Shown here piece after piece: positions 27,675 to 36,255 of a stretch of 64,000 nucleotides of DNA (positions within the stretch are counted from its first letter, which is position 1; each line of letters opens with the position of its first letter). The notes below the pieces were generated by a model. The model had not been told where the DNA came from, did not search any database, and saw nothing but the letters and a program-made list of their open reading frames with translations. Source of the DNA: Mycolicibacterium sp. CBMA 234 (lineage in GTDB: Bacteria; Actinomycetota; Actinomycetes; Mycobacteriales; Mycobacteriaceae); NCBI RefSeq assembly GCF_009729415.1, contig NZ_MPKW01000018.1, positions 186,001 to 250,000 on the forward strand. The letters run 5' to 3'. A program made the translations under genes and the position numbers.

Positions 27675-29063
27675 TCAGCGCAGGACGGCCTTCGGTCCGT
27701 TCGTATCCAGCGGTGCGCAGCTGTCCTTGCCGACCGTCGTCGAGCAGTGCGCCGCGGGGAGGACCGGCCGGTATGTCGGCGCCGTGCCGCCGTCGCGCGT
27801 GATCTGGGTGTAGGTCTGTACGGCATCGGTAGGCACGCGCTTGAGTGCCGGATCACCCATGGCGTCAACCGAATACAGGCCGAACCGCGGCCGGTAGCTA
27901 CCCCATTCGTAGTTGTCGACCAGCGACCAGTAGTTGTAGCCGATGATCGGGATGCCGTCGGCTTTGGCGCGCTGTAGCCAGAACACGGTGTCGCTGAGGT
28001 ACTGGGAGCGAGTCACGCCGTCGGCCCGCGGTTTGCCGTTGTCGGTGACCATGCCGTTCTCGACGACGTAGATGGGCAAGCCGGGATACCGCTGCGCGTA
28101 GTACCGCGCCACGTAATAGATGTCCTCGGGCTGCAGTTTGGTGTTCCACCGCGCCGCCATGCTCTGCGCAGAGGCCGGATTGTCCCCGGCGGTACCGGTG
28201 TAGTAATCGAACCCGACGTAGTCGAGGCTGTCCTTGACCCGGTCGAAGAACGATCCCTCGATTCCCTTCACGCCGAAACCAGTGAACTGCGCCAACACAT
28301 CTGGCGGGATGTACGCCTCGTTGGTGGTGACCTTGGCCTTCGGGTCGGCCGCGTGTGCCGCCCGGTACACCGCCCGGTGTGCGTCAGCCACTCGATCGAG
28401 GAACGTGCCGAACTGGTCGGGTTTGATGGCGCCGGTACGCACCTCCATCGCGCCGAAGGCCACCGGCTCGTTGACGCTGACCCACAGCACGCCCAGTCCC
28501 GCATAGCGTTTGGTGATTGCCTTGGCGAAATCGTCGAACGCGCCGACGTTGTTCATGAATCCGCCCTGATTGGCGATCCAGCCGGGGTACACCCAGTGCA
28601 TCAGCGTGATCATCGGCGTCATGCCGTTGGAGCGCAGCGTCGCAACGATGTCGTCGTAGTAGGCCAGTTCCTTCTCGTCCCACTTGCCCGGCTCGGGCAT
28701 CGCCCGTGCCCATTCGATGCCGAAGCGAAAGGTGTTGACGCCCATGGCATGTGCGTTGGCGATGTCTTCCTTGTAGCGGTGCCGGAAGTCGTCGGCCTGC
28801 TTGTACGGCTCGACTGGGCCGGCCCCGATGGGATCGGACCCGGGCGTTACCGGCTTGCTGGCCGTCCGGTCGACGTAGCGGCGCCAATTGCTATCAGGCG
28901 CGTCGCCTTCTACCTGGTATCCGGCGGTCGCGGTGCCCCAATAGAAGTTGCGATCCCAGCCCGATCCACTGCCACCGCCCGCTTCCTCGTGCTTCGTGCC
29001 ACACGCGGACACGCTCAAGCTGAGGGCGACCGCTGACGCCACGAAAACCCGGTTCCACTTCAT
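27675..29063 (-). CDS. Secreted lipoprotein glycoside hydrolase family 1 (beta-glucosidase-like)
   Basis: The 462-residue GH1 enzyme has an N-terminal lipoprotein signal (VFVASAVALSLSVSAC, lipobox VSAC at about residue 21), so it is anchored outside the membrane. The fold motifs are FYWGTATAGYQVEG near the N-terminus, the acid/base glutamate in WVSVNEPVAF and the nucleophile in YVVENGM. WSLVDNYEW, typical of beta-glucosidases, is near the C-terminus. Family members release glucose or related sugars from beta-glycosides. ATG is the complement of 29061-29063; longer upstream codons are not used. It lies 28 bases after the tetR gene and is likely co-transcribed with it and controlled by it. Confidence 0.87.
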   Translation of the reverse strand: MKWNRVFVASAVALSLSVSACGTKHEEAGGGSGSGWDRNFYWGTATAGYQVEGDAPDSNWRRYVDRTASKPVTPGSDPIGAGPVEPYKQADDFRHRYKEDIANAHAMGVNTFRFGIEWARAMPEPGKWDEKELAYYDDIVATLRSNGMTPMITLMHWVYPGWIANQGGFMNNVGAFDDFAKAITKRYAGLGVLWVSVNEPVAFGAMEVRTGAIKPDQFGTFLDRVADAHRAVYRAAHAADPKAKVTTNEAYIPPDVLAQFTGFGVKGIEGSFFDRVKDSLDYVGFDYYTGTAGDNPASAQSMAARWNTKLQPEDIYYVARYYAQRYPGLPIYVVENGMVTDNGKPRADGVTRSQYLSDTVFWLQRAKADGIPIIGYNYWSLVDNYEWGSYRPRFGLYSVDAMGDPALKRVPTDAVQTYTQITRDGGTAPTYRPVLPAAHCSTTVGKDSCAPLDTNGPKAVLR

Positions 29064-29091
29064 ACAAAAACCATACACTGCACTGTTTTGG

Positions 29092-29673
29092 TTAGGTGAG
29101 TAATCTTTCCCACACCGCACGGACGTGCGCGCCCATGTCGATCGACGGATCCGACATCCACTGGATCTGGATGCCGTCAGCCGCGGCAATCAAAGCGGCA
29201 GCAGCGAATTCGGCGTCGACGCTTGCCGGTACGGTGCCGGCCGCCTGCCGCCCGCGCACGTAGTCGGCAACCGTGCCGCGCATCCGCTCGTAGCGCTGGC
29301 GCAGGTACTCCGCGGCCGGATGAGAAGGGTCGATCGCGGCGGCGGCCGCGAGAGACAGATAGACCGTCCCCGATCCCGGCTTGGCGGCCTTGTCCACCAT
29401 CGCCTGGGCCAGGATCTCGCCGGGGTCAATGCTGGTAGTCGAATTGCGGTACCACTCTTCGAATTTGGCATCGCCGTCGTTCTGCAACTCGGTGAGCAAG
29501 GCATCGCGGGTAGGAAAGTAGTGCATGAGGCCCGCCAGGCTGATGTTGGCTTCTTTGGCGATCGCCCGCATCGACGCCCCGGCCTCGCCGTCGCGTTCCA
29601 GGACTGCCAGTGCGACGTCCTTGATCTCCGCGCGCTTGGCTTCACCCTTGGCGTACCGCCCCGCTGTTGGCAT
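29092..29673 (-). CDS. TetR-family regulator
   Basis: The 193-residue protein has an N-terminal TetR helix-turn-helix (residues about 10-58: AKRAEIKDVALAVL, then MRAIAKEANISLAGLMHYFPT) and a helical ligand domain. The ATG is the complement of 29671-29673. Its stop lies 28 bases before the start of the GH1 lipoprotein gene, so the two form an operon on the minus strand. The regulator probably responds to a glycoside or other small molecule; its operator is not obvious. The 382 bases upstream hold a hairpin and a decayed remnant of the next protein rather than a clear promoter. Confidence 0.87.
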   Translation of the reverse strand: MPTAGRYAKGEAKRAEIKDVALAVLERDGEAGASMRAIAKEANISLAGLMHYFPTRDALLTELQNDGDAKFEEWYRNSTTSIDPGEILAQAMVDKAAKPGSGTVYLSLAAAAAIDPSHPAAEYLRQRYERMRGTVADYVRGRQAAGTVPASVDAEFAAAALIAAADGIQIQWMSDPSIDMGAHVRAVWERLLT

Positions 29674-29842
29674 GACGTGAGGCTAGCGCCGCAAGGCGCT
29701 GTTCTTGCCGTCCCTGTGGCCGGTGTCGTCTCCGCCCGCTCATTTGAGGACTTGATTTGAACCTATTGAAATGGCCGGTCGGCGACTGCGGACCGCCTTT
29801 CGGACGAGATCGACAGGATGCGGGCCTGAGATAGCAGCACGC

Positions 29843-29878
29843 GGCGTAGAGAACCTTCGTACGGAGGTTCTCTACGCC
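29843..29878. repeat. Long perfect hairpin (14-bp arms)
   Basis: GGCGTAGAGAACCT (29843-29856) and its reverse complement AGGTTCTCTACGCC (29865-29878) flank an 8-base loop, TCGTACGG, in the intergenic stretch between tetR and the Ig-like protein gene. A terminator for the 33.5-30.0 kb gene or a protein-binding site is possible. No T-run follows on either side. Confidence 0.6.
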
Positions 29879-29954
29879 ATCAGCGACTCGCAGCTGCAAA
29901 AACCGTTCGATCACTGCATGTTTGAGTGCGGGCCCGGACTGCCGCTACGGCGCT

Positions 29955-30029
29955 AAAAGTCTTCGACGCGGTCGACAGGGTGCCGGTGACTACACCGTTG
30001 ACGACGACGTAGTACCCGTCGCCGACGGA
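29955..30029 (-). pseudogene. Relic copy of the Ig-like protein's C-terminus
   Basis: Reverse-strand translation gives GDGYYVVVNGVV, then TLSTASKTF. The intact gene 27 bases upstream ends YDGYHTVVNGVVQATASSAS and KSWTF. The match in order and spacing indicates a decayed tandem copy of the last 25 codons. It lacks a start and has no context of its own. Together with the hairpin at 29843 it fills most of the gap before tetR. Confidence 0.5.
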
Positions 30030-30055
30030 AGCGACGAATCAATGACTCAGCACCT

Positions 30056-33000
30056 CTAGAACGTCCACGACTTCGATGCGGAGCTCGCAGTCGCCTGCAC
30101 CACGCCGTTGACCACCGTGTGGTAGCCGTCGTAGACGGTGAGGGTCACCGTCTTGCCGGAGTAGTTGATGACGGCCGACTGGGCGTTGATGGAGCTGGTG
30201 CCGAGGCTCTGCTGGTTGCCCAAGTAGACGAAGTTGAATCCGCTGGTGATGGTGTAGCCGGCACCATTGGAATACGCCCCGCCGACGGGGTCCCCGTCAG
30301 CGTCGTACACGGCGATCGACGTCACCGTCGGGGACAGGCCGAAGAGGCTGGCCGCGGTGCCGCCCGAGATCGTCGGTCCGGTGTTGAGCGCATAGATCGG
30401 CACCTCGACCGTGTAGGTGGTGGTGCCGCCGAAGCCATCGTTGCCCGTGACGGTGAACGTGTCATTCATCTGCGCGGACGTGGCACCGACCTTGGCGGCT
30501 GCGTGTCGGATCGTGCCCGACAGGGTCCCGGTGTAGGTGAAGCTGCCATCCGCGTTGAACGTCAGCGTGCCGCCCTGGGAACCGCCGGTCGCGCTGTAGG
30601 TCACCGTGTCGCCCTCCGCGTCGGTTGCGGTGAACTTCCCGGTGCTGGTCTGTGTGGACCCGGACAGGGTTCCGACCCCCGGGGCGGTGGTGAGCGTCAA
30701 ATTGGGCGCGGTGTTGGCGATCGTCGGCGTCACGGGCACCTGGAAGGTGACTGTGCGGCCGTTGGCGTCGGTGCCGATCACGGTGAACGAGTCGGCGGCC
30801 GGAGCGGTGTGGCCCGCGGCGGTTCGGGTGTAGGTAAACGCGCCGGTGGTCGAGTTGAACGACACAGTGCCGTACGACGGACCGGTACCCAACGCGTAGC
30901 TGTACATTCCGGCGTCAGCGGCCGGCGCCGGCAGTGAACCGGTGACGACGCCCTGAGTCGCGGTGTTGAGGCCGGCTGGGGTGATCGCGGTGGAGTTGGG
31001 CACCGTGACCGTCGTCGTGGCGATGCCGCCGTGGCCGTCGTCCACCTGTACCTGGAAGCTCGCGGAGCTACCACCCGTCGCCGTCGAGGTATAGGTGAAG
31101 GCGCCCGTCGACGAGTTGAGGTTGACGATGCCGCCGTTCGTGGTTCTAGCGGAGTTGCCGGTGAGACCCGTGACGGACGAGCCGACCAGCGAATAGCCCA
31201 TGGTGTCGACGAAGCTGTTGGTGCCGGTGACGGTGCCGCGCACAATGCCCAGCGCGTCGGCACCGCCCACCGTGGTGGCCACCGCTGGTGGGTTGTCCGG
31301 CGTGCCGAGGATCTTGATCGAGAAGGTGACGTTGTACGGCGCGCCGTCAGCCGAATACACGGGAACCGTCACGGTGTCCGACTGGCCGGCCGCGCCCGCG
31401 TGGAAATACGCGGTGCCAGGAAGTGTGGCCGTGTAGGTGTATCCACCGCCGTAGGTGTTGATCGTCACCAACGCCCCCCACGCCGATTTGTAGGTGGCCC
31501 CGTCCGCGGGCTGGAAGTTCACCGGGCGGCCGCTCTGGTCGAGCGCAGTAAACGTTCCCGCCGCATACTCCGATTCCGCGGCGCCGCTCCCGAGGGTGTA
31601 GAGCCAACTCTCGTAGGAGGTGCTGGTGGTGAACTGTGCGTTGTTGGAAATCTCCTGGAACCGGTCGTACAGCGCGACCATCGCGATGTAGGTGAAAATG
31701 GTGATCGGGTTGACCTGCGCGGCGGTCCAGTTCGGCAACGTCATGGACAGCAGCTTTGTTGGGTTGCTGTAGACGCCGCCGCCCACGAGTACCGACGCGG
31801 CGATCTTGGTTTCCAGACTGGCGGAGTTTGTGAGGTCAGACCTGGTGACGACAGCCCCGGTGGTCGTGTAGATGGCGTCAATCGCGAGCTGTGCCGGGTC
31901 ATATACCCCGTTGAGCATGTCGCCCAAGACCGTCGCGGTCCCAGCCGCGCCAGCGGCCACGATCTTGTACACCGAGATGATGTTGAGTGTGCCCGCCCCA
32001 GGGACGATGCTGACCTGCGGCACGATGCGGTTCAGCAAGTCACCCATCGCGTTGAGGGTGTCCGCGAACGTGTAGTTCGGGATTGCCGGGGCCAGCCAGA
32101 GGTGCAGAACGTCGAGGAAGCCAGAAACCACCTGCGCGGGGGTGCCCGCGCCCGGGCTCGCGATCAACGCGTTGAGTTGAGCGTTCGCGGCATCCAGACT
32201 TTGGTTGAACAGGTTGTTGGCCACGGTGACGAACGTGTGCGGCGTTCCGGGCCAGGGCACGCTGTGCCAGATCCACGTACTCAGGCCGGCCAGCCGATCG
32301 ACCGCCCAGTGCATGACTGCCCACGTCACCGAGTCGGCCGGCGCGCCGGGAAGCCACGACGTGGAGCCGTCATTGGTGGCGGCGGCTGGAACGGCGGCGG
32401 CTGAGACCGGGGCAGCCGAGACGGCGGCGGCTGAGACCGGGGCGGCCGAGACGGCGGCAGCTGGGGCGGCGGGGGCGGTCGACGTCGCCGGGTGGTGCAG
32501 TTCCCCCGTGAGCAGCTGGCCGAGACCCTGCGCCTTACCGATGACATCGCGAGCTATGTTGCCGATTTCGTCGCCGATCGCGGCGAGACCAGTGTGTTGG
32601 GCGGCGTGGAGTGCCTCGCCCTCGGCTTGTGGCAACGTCGGGGCCGTCGACGTGGGGGTGGCAGTCGGCCCGGCCGCGTTGGAGGGTGCCGCCGGTTCGG
32701 CTGCGGTCGGTGGCACGTCTGACGTCGTGGTCGTGGCGGGGAGCTTGTTGGTCTGGGCGTTGCGGTGCTGGCGGGCGGCCAGCCACATGGCCGACGCTAA
32801 TGCGTCTGCGGAACCGAAAGGCGTTGAGCCGTGGCTTGCCAAGGCACCCAGACCGATCGCCCTGAGAGCGTCATCGATGGCGGCCTGGAAACCGGTGGGT
32901 GCCGGTGCAGCTGCTGCGTTGTGGGCCGACGACGTCGTGGCCGTGACGACCCCAGCACTCGGCGCGGCGGTTGGGGTCGTCGCTGACTCGGGCGTCACCG

Positions 33001-33523
33001 CCACCGCCACCACCTTGGTAGGCGCCGCTACTGCGGCGGCTGGCGTCCGAGTTGGTGGAGCGGTGGCGACGTCCTGGTGCCGCGGGGAGTGGGTCTCGGC
33101 CGCCGGAACCGGGTGGGTCGACGGCCCCGCGTTGGTTGGCGTCTGCTTCGAGCGATGCGCCTTGGGATCGGACGTGCGCGGTGTGGCGGTAGGGGTGCCG
33201 GCGCCGGCATCGTCTGTTGTGTTGGTTGTATTGGTCGTCTGCGCGGAGTCGGCCGTTGTGGGTTTTTTCGATGGCTTGCTGGGGTTTACCCCGTCGGGTT
33301 TCTTTGTGGCCGCCGTCGCAGGGCTGGGCGCGCTGCGGTTTGAATTCGTACTCGACGAATCATCGGCCGACGCGACACCGATGGCGTTGGCGGCCGACGC
33401 GACCAGCCCGATGCCAACCGCGCCCGCTCCCAACCAGTGCGCATAAGTAGAGGCCTGGAAGGTCGAGGGCTTGCGGTGCTTTCCTTTGATCCGCCGCGGT
33501 TTACGTGGGCTAGCGGCGGCCAT
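30056..33523 (-). CDS. Large exported Ig-like/cadherin-type repeat protein
   Basis: The 1155-residue protein has a basic N-terminus (RKPRRIKGKHRK) and a hydrophobic signal segment at about residues 28-52 (YAHWLGAGAVGIGLVASAA). A Thr/Pro/Ala-rich disordered region to about 390 is followed by a helical region at about 400-670. At least four VCBS/Ig-like beta repeats cover about 690-1100, recognised by recurrent GTLTFNADGSFTYT, GAFTYTRT, DDGHGGIATTTVTV and GFGGTTTYTVEV. Proteins of this design are frequent in Mycolicibacterium and are cell-surface or secreted. Adhesion is a usual guess. The start ATG is the complement of 33521-33523. The coding DNA contains a 30-bp tandem repeat at 32391. Confidence 0.8.
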   Translation of the reverse strand: MAAASPRKPRRIKGKHRKPSTFQASTYAHWLGAGAVGIGLVASAANAIGVASADDSSSTNSNRSAPSPATAATKKPDGVNPSKPSKKPTTADSAQTTNTTNTTDDAGAGTPTATPRTSDPKAHRSKQTPTNAGPSTHPVPAAETHSPRHQDVATAPPTRTPAAAVAAPTKVVAVAVTPESATTPTAAPSAGVVTATTSSAHNAAAAPAPTGFQAAIDDALRAIGLGALASHGSTPFGSADALASAMWLAARQHRNAQTNKLPATTTTSDVPPTAAEPAAPSNAAGPTATPTSTAPTLPQAEGEALHAAQHTGLAAIGDEIGNIARDVIGKAQGLGQLLTGELHHPATSTAPAAPAAAVSAAPVSAAAVSAAPVSAAAVPAAATNDGSTSWLPGAPADSVTWAVMHWAVDRLAGLSTWIWHSVPWPGTPHTFVTVANNLFNQSLDAANAQLNALIASPGAGTPAQVVSGFLDVLHLWLAPAIPNYTFADTLNAMGDLLNRIVPQVSIVPGAGTLNIISVYKIVAAGAAGTATVLGDMLNGVYDPAQLAIDAIYTTTGAVVTRSDLTNSASLETKIAASVLVGGGVYSNPTKLLSMTLPNWTAAQVNPITIFTYIAMVALYDRFQEISNNAQFTTSTSYESWLYTLGSGAAESEYAAGTFTALDQSGRPVNFQPADGATYKSAWGALVTINTYGGGYTYTATLPGTAYFHAGAAGQSDTVTVPVYSADGAPYNVTFSIKILGTPDNPPAVATTVGGADALGIVRGTVTGTNSFVDTMGYSLVGSSVTGLTGNSARTTNGGIVNLNSSTGAFTYTSTATGGSSASFQVQVDDGHGGIATTTVTVPNSTAITPAGLNTATQGVVTGSLPAPAADAGMYSYALGTGPSYGTVSFNSTTGAFTYTRTAAGHTAPAADSFTVIGTDANGRTVTFQVPVTPTIANTAPNLTLTTAPGVGTLSGSTQTSTGKFTATDAEGDTVTYSATGGSQGGTLTFNADGSFTYTGTLSGTIRHAAAKVGATSAQMNDTFTVTGNDGFGGTTTYTVEVPIYALNTGPTISGGTAASLFGLSPTVTSIAVYDADGDPVGGAYSNGAGYTITSGFNFVYLGNQQSLGTSSINAQSAVINYSGKTVTLTVYDGYHTVVNGVVQATASSASKSWTF
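32391..32460. repeat. 30-bp tandem repeat in the surface protein gene
   Basis: Two full 30-base units (32391-32420 and 32421-32450), sharing GGCGGCGGCTGAGACCGGGG and differing at one base, are followed by a partial third unit. They encode AAPVSAAAVS-type repeats in the disordered region. Copy number may vary between strains. Confidence 0.7.
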
Positions 33524-33950
33524 GCAGTTCCTTTGCGGTCGTGTATTCAGGCAAACACGGTCGTCCTAGTCCATCGCGCTATCGGAGACTGCTCACGGTT
33601 TCCAGGCCATCGAATCTCCTCGCTCGTAGGCGAGAAGGCGTGTCCATACGACCAACCTCTGCGGATACCGGGACGTCCAGTTCGCAAAATTAACACCTAA
33701 GGCAATTGTGTGCGAGGCCTTATCGGAAATTCACTTGTCGCAGACGTCTGAACAGGGTGTTCGGGATCGGGGTTCGTGAAGTCGCTGAGCGGTTGCACAG
33801 CTAAGTGTTTAGCAAGGTTGTGCATATCGTTCGGATCGGATCGCACATTGGGGATCTGATCGCACGAACGCGCTGGAACCGGGGCGCCGCCCGGATGGGC
33901 GAGTCGGGGTGCGACCTACTCGGTATGGTCCGGGACGCGCGACAGTGTCT
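33524..33950. other. Intergenic region upstream of the surface protein gene
   Basis: This 427-base stretch is locally AT-richer than its neighbours. It must contain the promoter of the minus-strand surface protein gene. No coding region, RNA gene or strong inverted repeat is convincing. It ends at the iterated repeats marking the left side of the IS481 remnant. Confidence 0.5.
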
Positions 33951-34033
33951 TGAGTCATGACATAGGTGACACATGAGTCGCGTCATGGGTTACACCTGGA
34001 ACGACCCTCGATGAGTCGCGTCATAGGTGACAG
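33951..34033. repeat. Three imperfect 22-bp direct repeats at the left end of the IS481 remnant
   Basis: Copies at 33951-33972, 33973-33995 and 34011-34033 share TGAGTC, four variable bases, then CATAGGTGACA or CATGGGTTACA. They abut the start of the decayed transposase and probably represent terminal or transposase-binding repeats. No matching inverted copy was found on the right side. Confidence 0.6.
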
Positions 34034-34060
34034 TCATGACTCAAGTCGAAAGCCTGCGTC

Positions 34061-34715
34061 GTGGTAGTGGAAGTCGTCTCAAGGCATCTGTCGATCAGCG
34101 CCGCGGCCCGCACCTACTCGATGTCCCTCCAGCGCATCTACCGCCGCCTCAAGCGCTACCGCGACGACGGCCTCGACGCCGGCTCGGTGACACTGCAAGC
34201 GCACCTGGCTGGGCAACCGTTACCGGTGCCCTCGACCTCCACCATCCGCCGCATCCTGCACCACCACGGCTTGATCACCCCGCAGCCACGCAAACGCCCC
34301 AAACGATCCTTCCGGCGGTTTGCCGCCGAGCAGCCCAACGAATGCTGGCAATCGGACTTCACCCACTGGCCCCTGGCCGACGGCACCGACACCGGGATTC
34401 TCAATTGGCTCGATGACCATTCCCGATATCTGCTCTATTGCACCGCATTTCGCAGCGTCAGCGTCGCTGAGGTGGTGACCAGCTTCACCACCTTGATCGA
34501 GACCCACGGGCTGCCGGCATCCACCCCGACCGACAACGGATCGGTCTACACATCACGATTCACCCACGGCCGCAACGACTTTGAACCTAGGGGTCAAACA
34601 AAACAACGGCAGCCCCGGTGATCAGCAAAACCAGCTACAACCCGATCGCCGACCACCACATCAACCCCGACCGAAACTGCTGGCCCAACCAACAAAAAAC
34701 CCCGGCCAAAAGGCC
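34061..34715 (+). pseudogene. Decayed IS481-family transposase with internal deletions
   Basis: The N-terminal helix-turn-helix (VVSRHLSISAAARTYSMS) is present, but the frame jumps from RYRDDGLDA straight to GSVTLQAHLAG. The normal ~30-residue stretch between two GLDA motifs is missing. The DDE catalytic core then reads QSDFTHWPLADGTDTG and TDNGSVYTSRF but breaks off after THGRNDFE, so the third acidic residue is lost. A frameshifted piece at 34618-34715 translates as ISKTSYNP...HHINPDRNCWPNQQKTP and matches the usual IS481 C-terminus. The element cannot transpose by itself. The final piece is also inside the 155-bp direct repeat. Confidence 0.8.
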
Positions 34716-34772
34716 GGGGTTCTCTGTAGCCGATGACTCGACTCACCACACGTGTGTCCGAGGGGGGACTTG
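34618..34772. repeat. 155-bp direct repeat, left copy
   Basis: The sequence is base-for-base identical to 41848-42002. It contains the 3' coding end of an IS481 transposase, a rho-independent-terminator copy (34694-34721) and an 18-base tRNA-Leu 3' fragment (34755-34772). After base 34772 it diverges (GGCCATCTG instead of tRNA sequence). Confidence 0.95.
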
Positions 34773-34799
34773 GCCATCTGCGACACGGGTTGAGACCTT

Positions 34800-35132
34800 T
34801 CAGCTGAGCCTCTGACCAGCGAGTTTGCGCCATGAGCTCTCGAGGAGGGCGCTGGCGACCACCACGTTTCCGCAGGTCCTGAGCGCCGAGGTCGAGACCG
34901 CTCGCAACGCGCTGCAAGCCCGAATCTCTAGGAAGCCATGATCGTGCATGAGCCTGGCGGAGGAATCGTTGAACGTGTCGAGCTTGATCGGTGAGTGCGA
35001 AATGTAGTTCTCGCCGGAAATCTTCGTGGAACATCGGCCGTGCAGATTGTTGTAACACTTTGGATGCTGATAATTGGGATCGTCGTCTACCACGATGGCC
35101 TCCGAATGCACCAAATCTACGCTCCTTCGCAC
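34800..35132 (-). pseudogene. Possible decayed HNH-like ORF
   Basis: A 110-codon frame reads YNNLHGRCSTKISGENYISH, then SPIKLDTFNDSSARLMHDHGF. That stretch resembles a Cys/His-containing HNH-type family seen in mobile DNA. After the DHGF position the sequence loses family-like character, so a frameshifted or truncated remnant is more likely than a working gene. No clear Shine-Dalgarno was seen. The rest of 34773-35520 holds nothing else that can be supported. Confidence 0.3.
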
Positions 35133-35520
35133 TCTCGGACGGAATCGCCGTCCGATCTGAATAGTTCGTAGACCGCGCCAAAATTTTTGAAGATTTGGTG
35201 TTAAACAAATGCGATCTGGCAGGCTTGGTTGATATGAAAAGATTCGTTACGGCCAGGAGTGAACCAATCACCAATATCGGCTGTCTCGATAGGAACTTGA
35301 GACGCGTCGTTGGGGTTGGGTCGGTTCAGTGGATCCTCCCCGCTTCTGCCCGACATCGCCCATAAAGCTCGTGGCGACTCGGGCGCTGGTGGGGGCTTCC
35401 CCTTCCTCAGGAGTTACACCGCTTAACTTACACACCCCACGCACACAAAACTGCCCCTGATATCAGCTAAAGCGATAGCCTGGTGTCATTGAGGAAGAAC
35501 CCCACGCGGATTGTGAGGCG

Positions 35521-36255
35521 ATGTTAAGCCTGAGACTGTTGAGGGGGTTGCCTTGTTGTTGCGCAGTAGTCGTAGTTGTGGGGTGTAGTGGCCCGATGGC
35601 TTTCGCTGGCACGATCACGGATACGTTTGCTGGACCTGACGGTCTCATCACCGCCGAAGGCGAGCCGCCCGCCGTCGGCTCGCCATGGATGATGACGAGC
35701 GGTTCATTATTCCGGTCGCAGGGCAAGGGTTGGTCGGGGCGGCCCGACGCAGGATCGTCGGGCCGGACCGGTTCGGCGGTCTTCCGCATGGTGTCGATTG
35801 ACAGAGACTTCGCCGACGTGGACGTCAACGTCGTACTGCGGGTGGACGATCTTGTCGAGACGGACCGTACGCCGGCGCAAGACTGGGATGGAGCCCATGT
35901 TTGGGTGCGCTATCAATCGGACAGACAACTGTATGCCGTGAGTGTCGACCGTCGCGACGGCACGATGATCATTAAAAAGAAATGCGAGGGCGGCGAGGAT
36001 AACGGGGGGACCTATTACGAATTGGGGCCGTCACTGAAGGGTGCCGCGATCCCGTTCGGCCGGTGGCAGGAGGTCATGATCTCCGTACGCGACCAGCAAG
36101 ATGGTTCCGTGGTCATCGATGCTAGCCGTGACGGGTTAACAATTTCGGCGGTGGACGCGGGTATCGGGTGCGCTCCATTAATTGGCGGCGGCGGCGTGGG
36201 TATTCGCGGCGACAACGCCGAGCTGTATTTCGCGAAAATCACTGTGAATCAGTGA
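35521..36255 (+). CDS. Secreted/lipoprotein of unknown function with lectin-like fold
   Basis: The 244-residue protein has an N-terminal hydrophobic signal ending in VVVVVGC-SGP (lipobox-like, Cys22). An all-beta body has features of concanavalin-like DUF1080/LamG domains: DTFAGPDGLIT, a WDGAHVWVRYQSDRQLYAVSVDR core, FGRWQEVMISVRDQ and GGGGVGIRGDNAELYFAKI. Such domains bind sugars. The deacetylase encoded convergently, overlapping its 3' end by 17 bases, carries a similar C-terminal beta domain (both end in a GIGI/GVGIR...F segment). A sugar-binding role with the polysaccharide genes is plausible. It has no closer family name that I can recognise. Confidence 0.65.
   Translation: MLSLRLLRGLPCCCAVVVVVGCSGPMAFAGTITDTFAGPDGLITAEGEPPAVGSPWMMTSGSLFRSQGKGWSGRPDAGSSGRTGSAVFRMVSIDRDFADVDVNVVLRVDDLVETDRTPAQDWDGAHVWVRYQSDRQLYAVSVDRRDGTMIIKKKCEGGEDNGGTYYELGPSLKGAAIPFGRWQEVMISVRDQQDGSVVIDASRDGLTISAVDAGIGCAPLIGGGGVGIRGDNAELYFAKITVNQ

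Noticed and set aside
31031..32404. 457-codon plus frame opposite the surface protein
   Set aside because: Arg/Val/Asp-rich translation with no family features; the minus-strand Ig-like protein explains the region.
34594..35274. 226-codon minus frame left of the island
   Set aside because: It crosses the direct repeat and the IS remnant, lacks a ribosome-binding site and has no family-like sequence.
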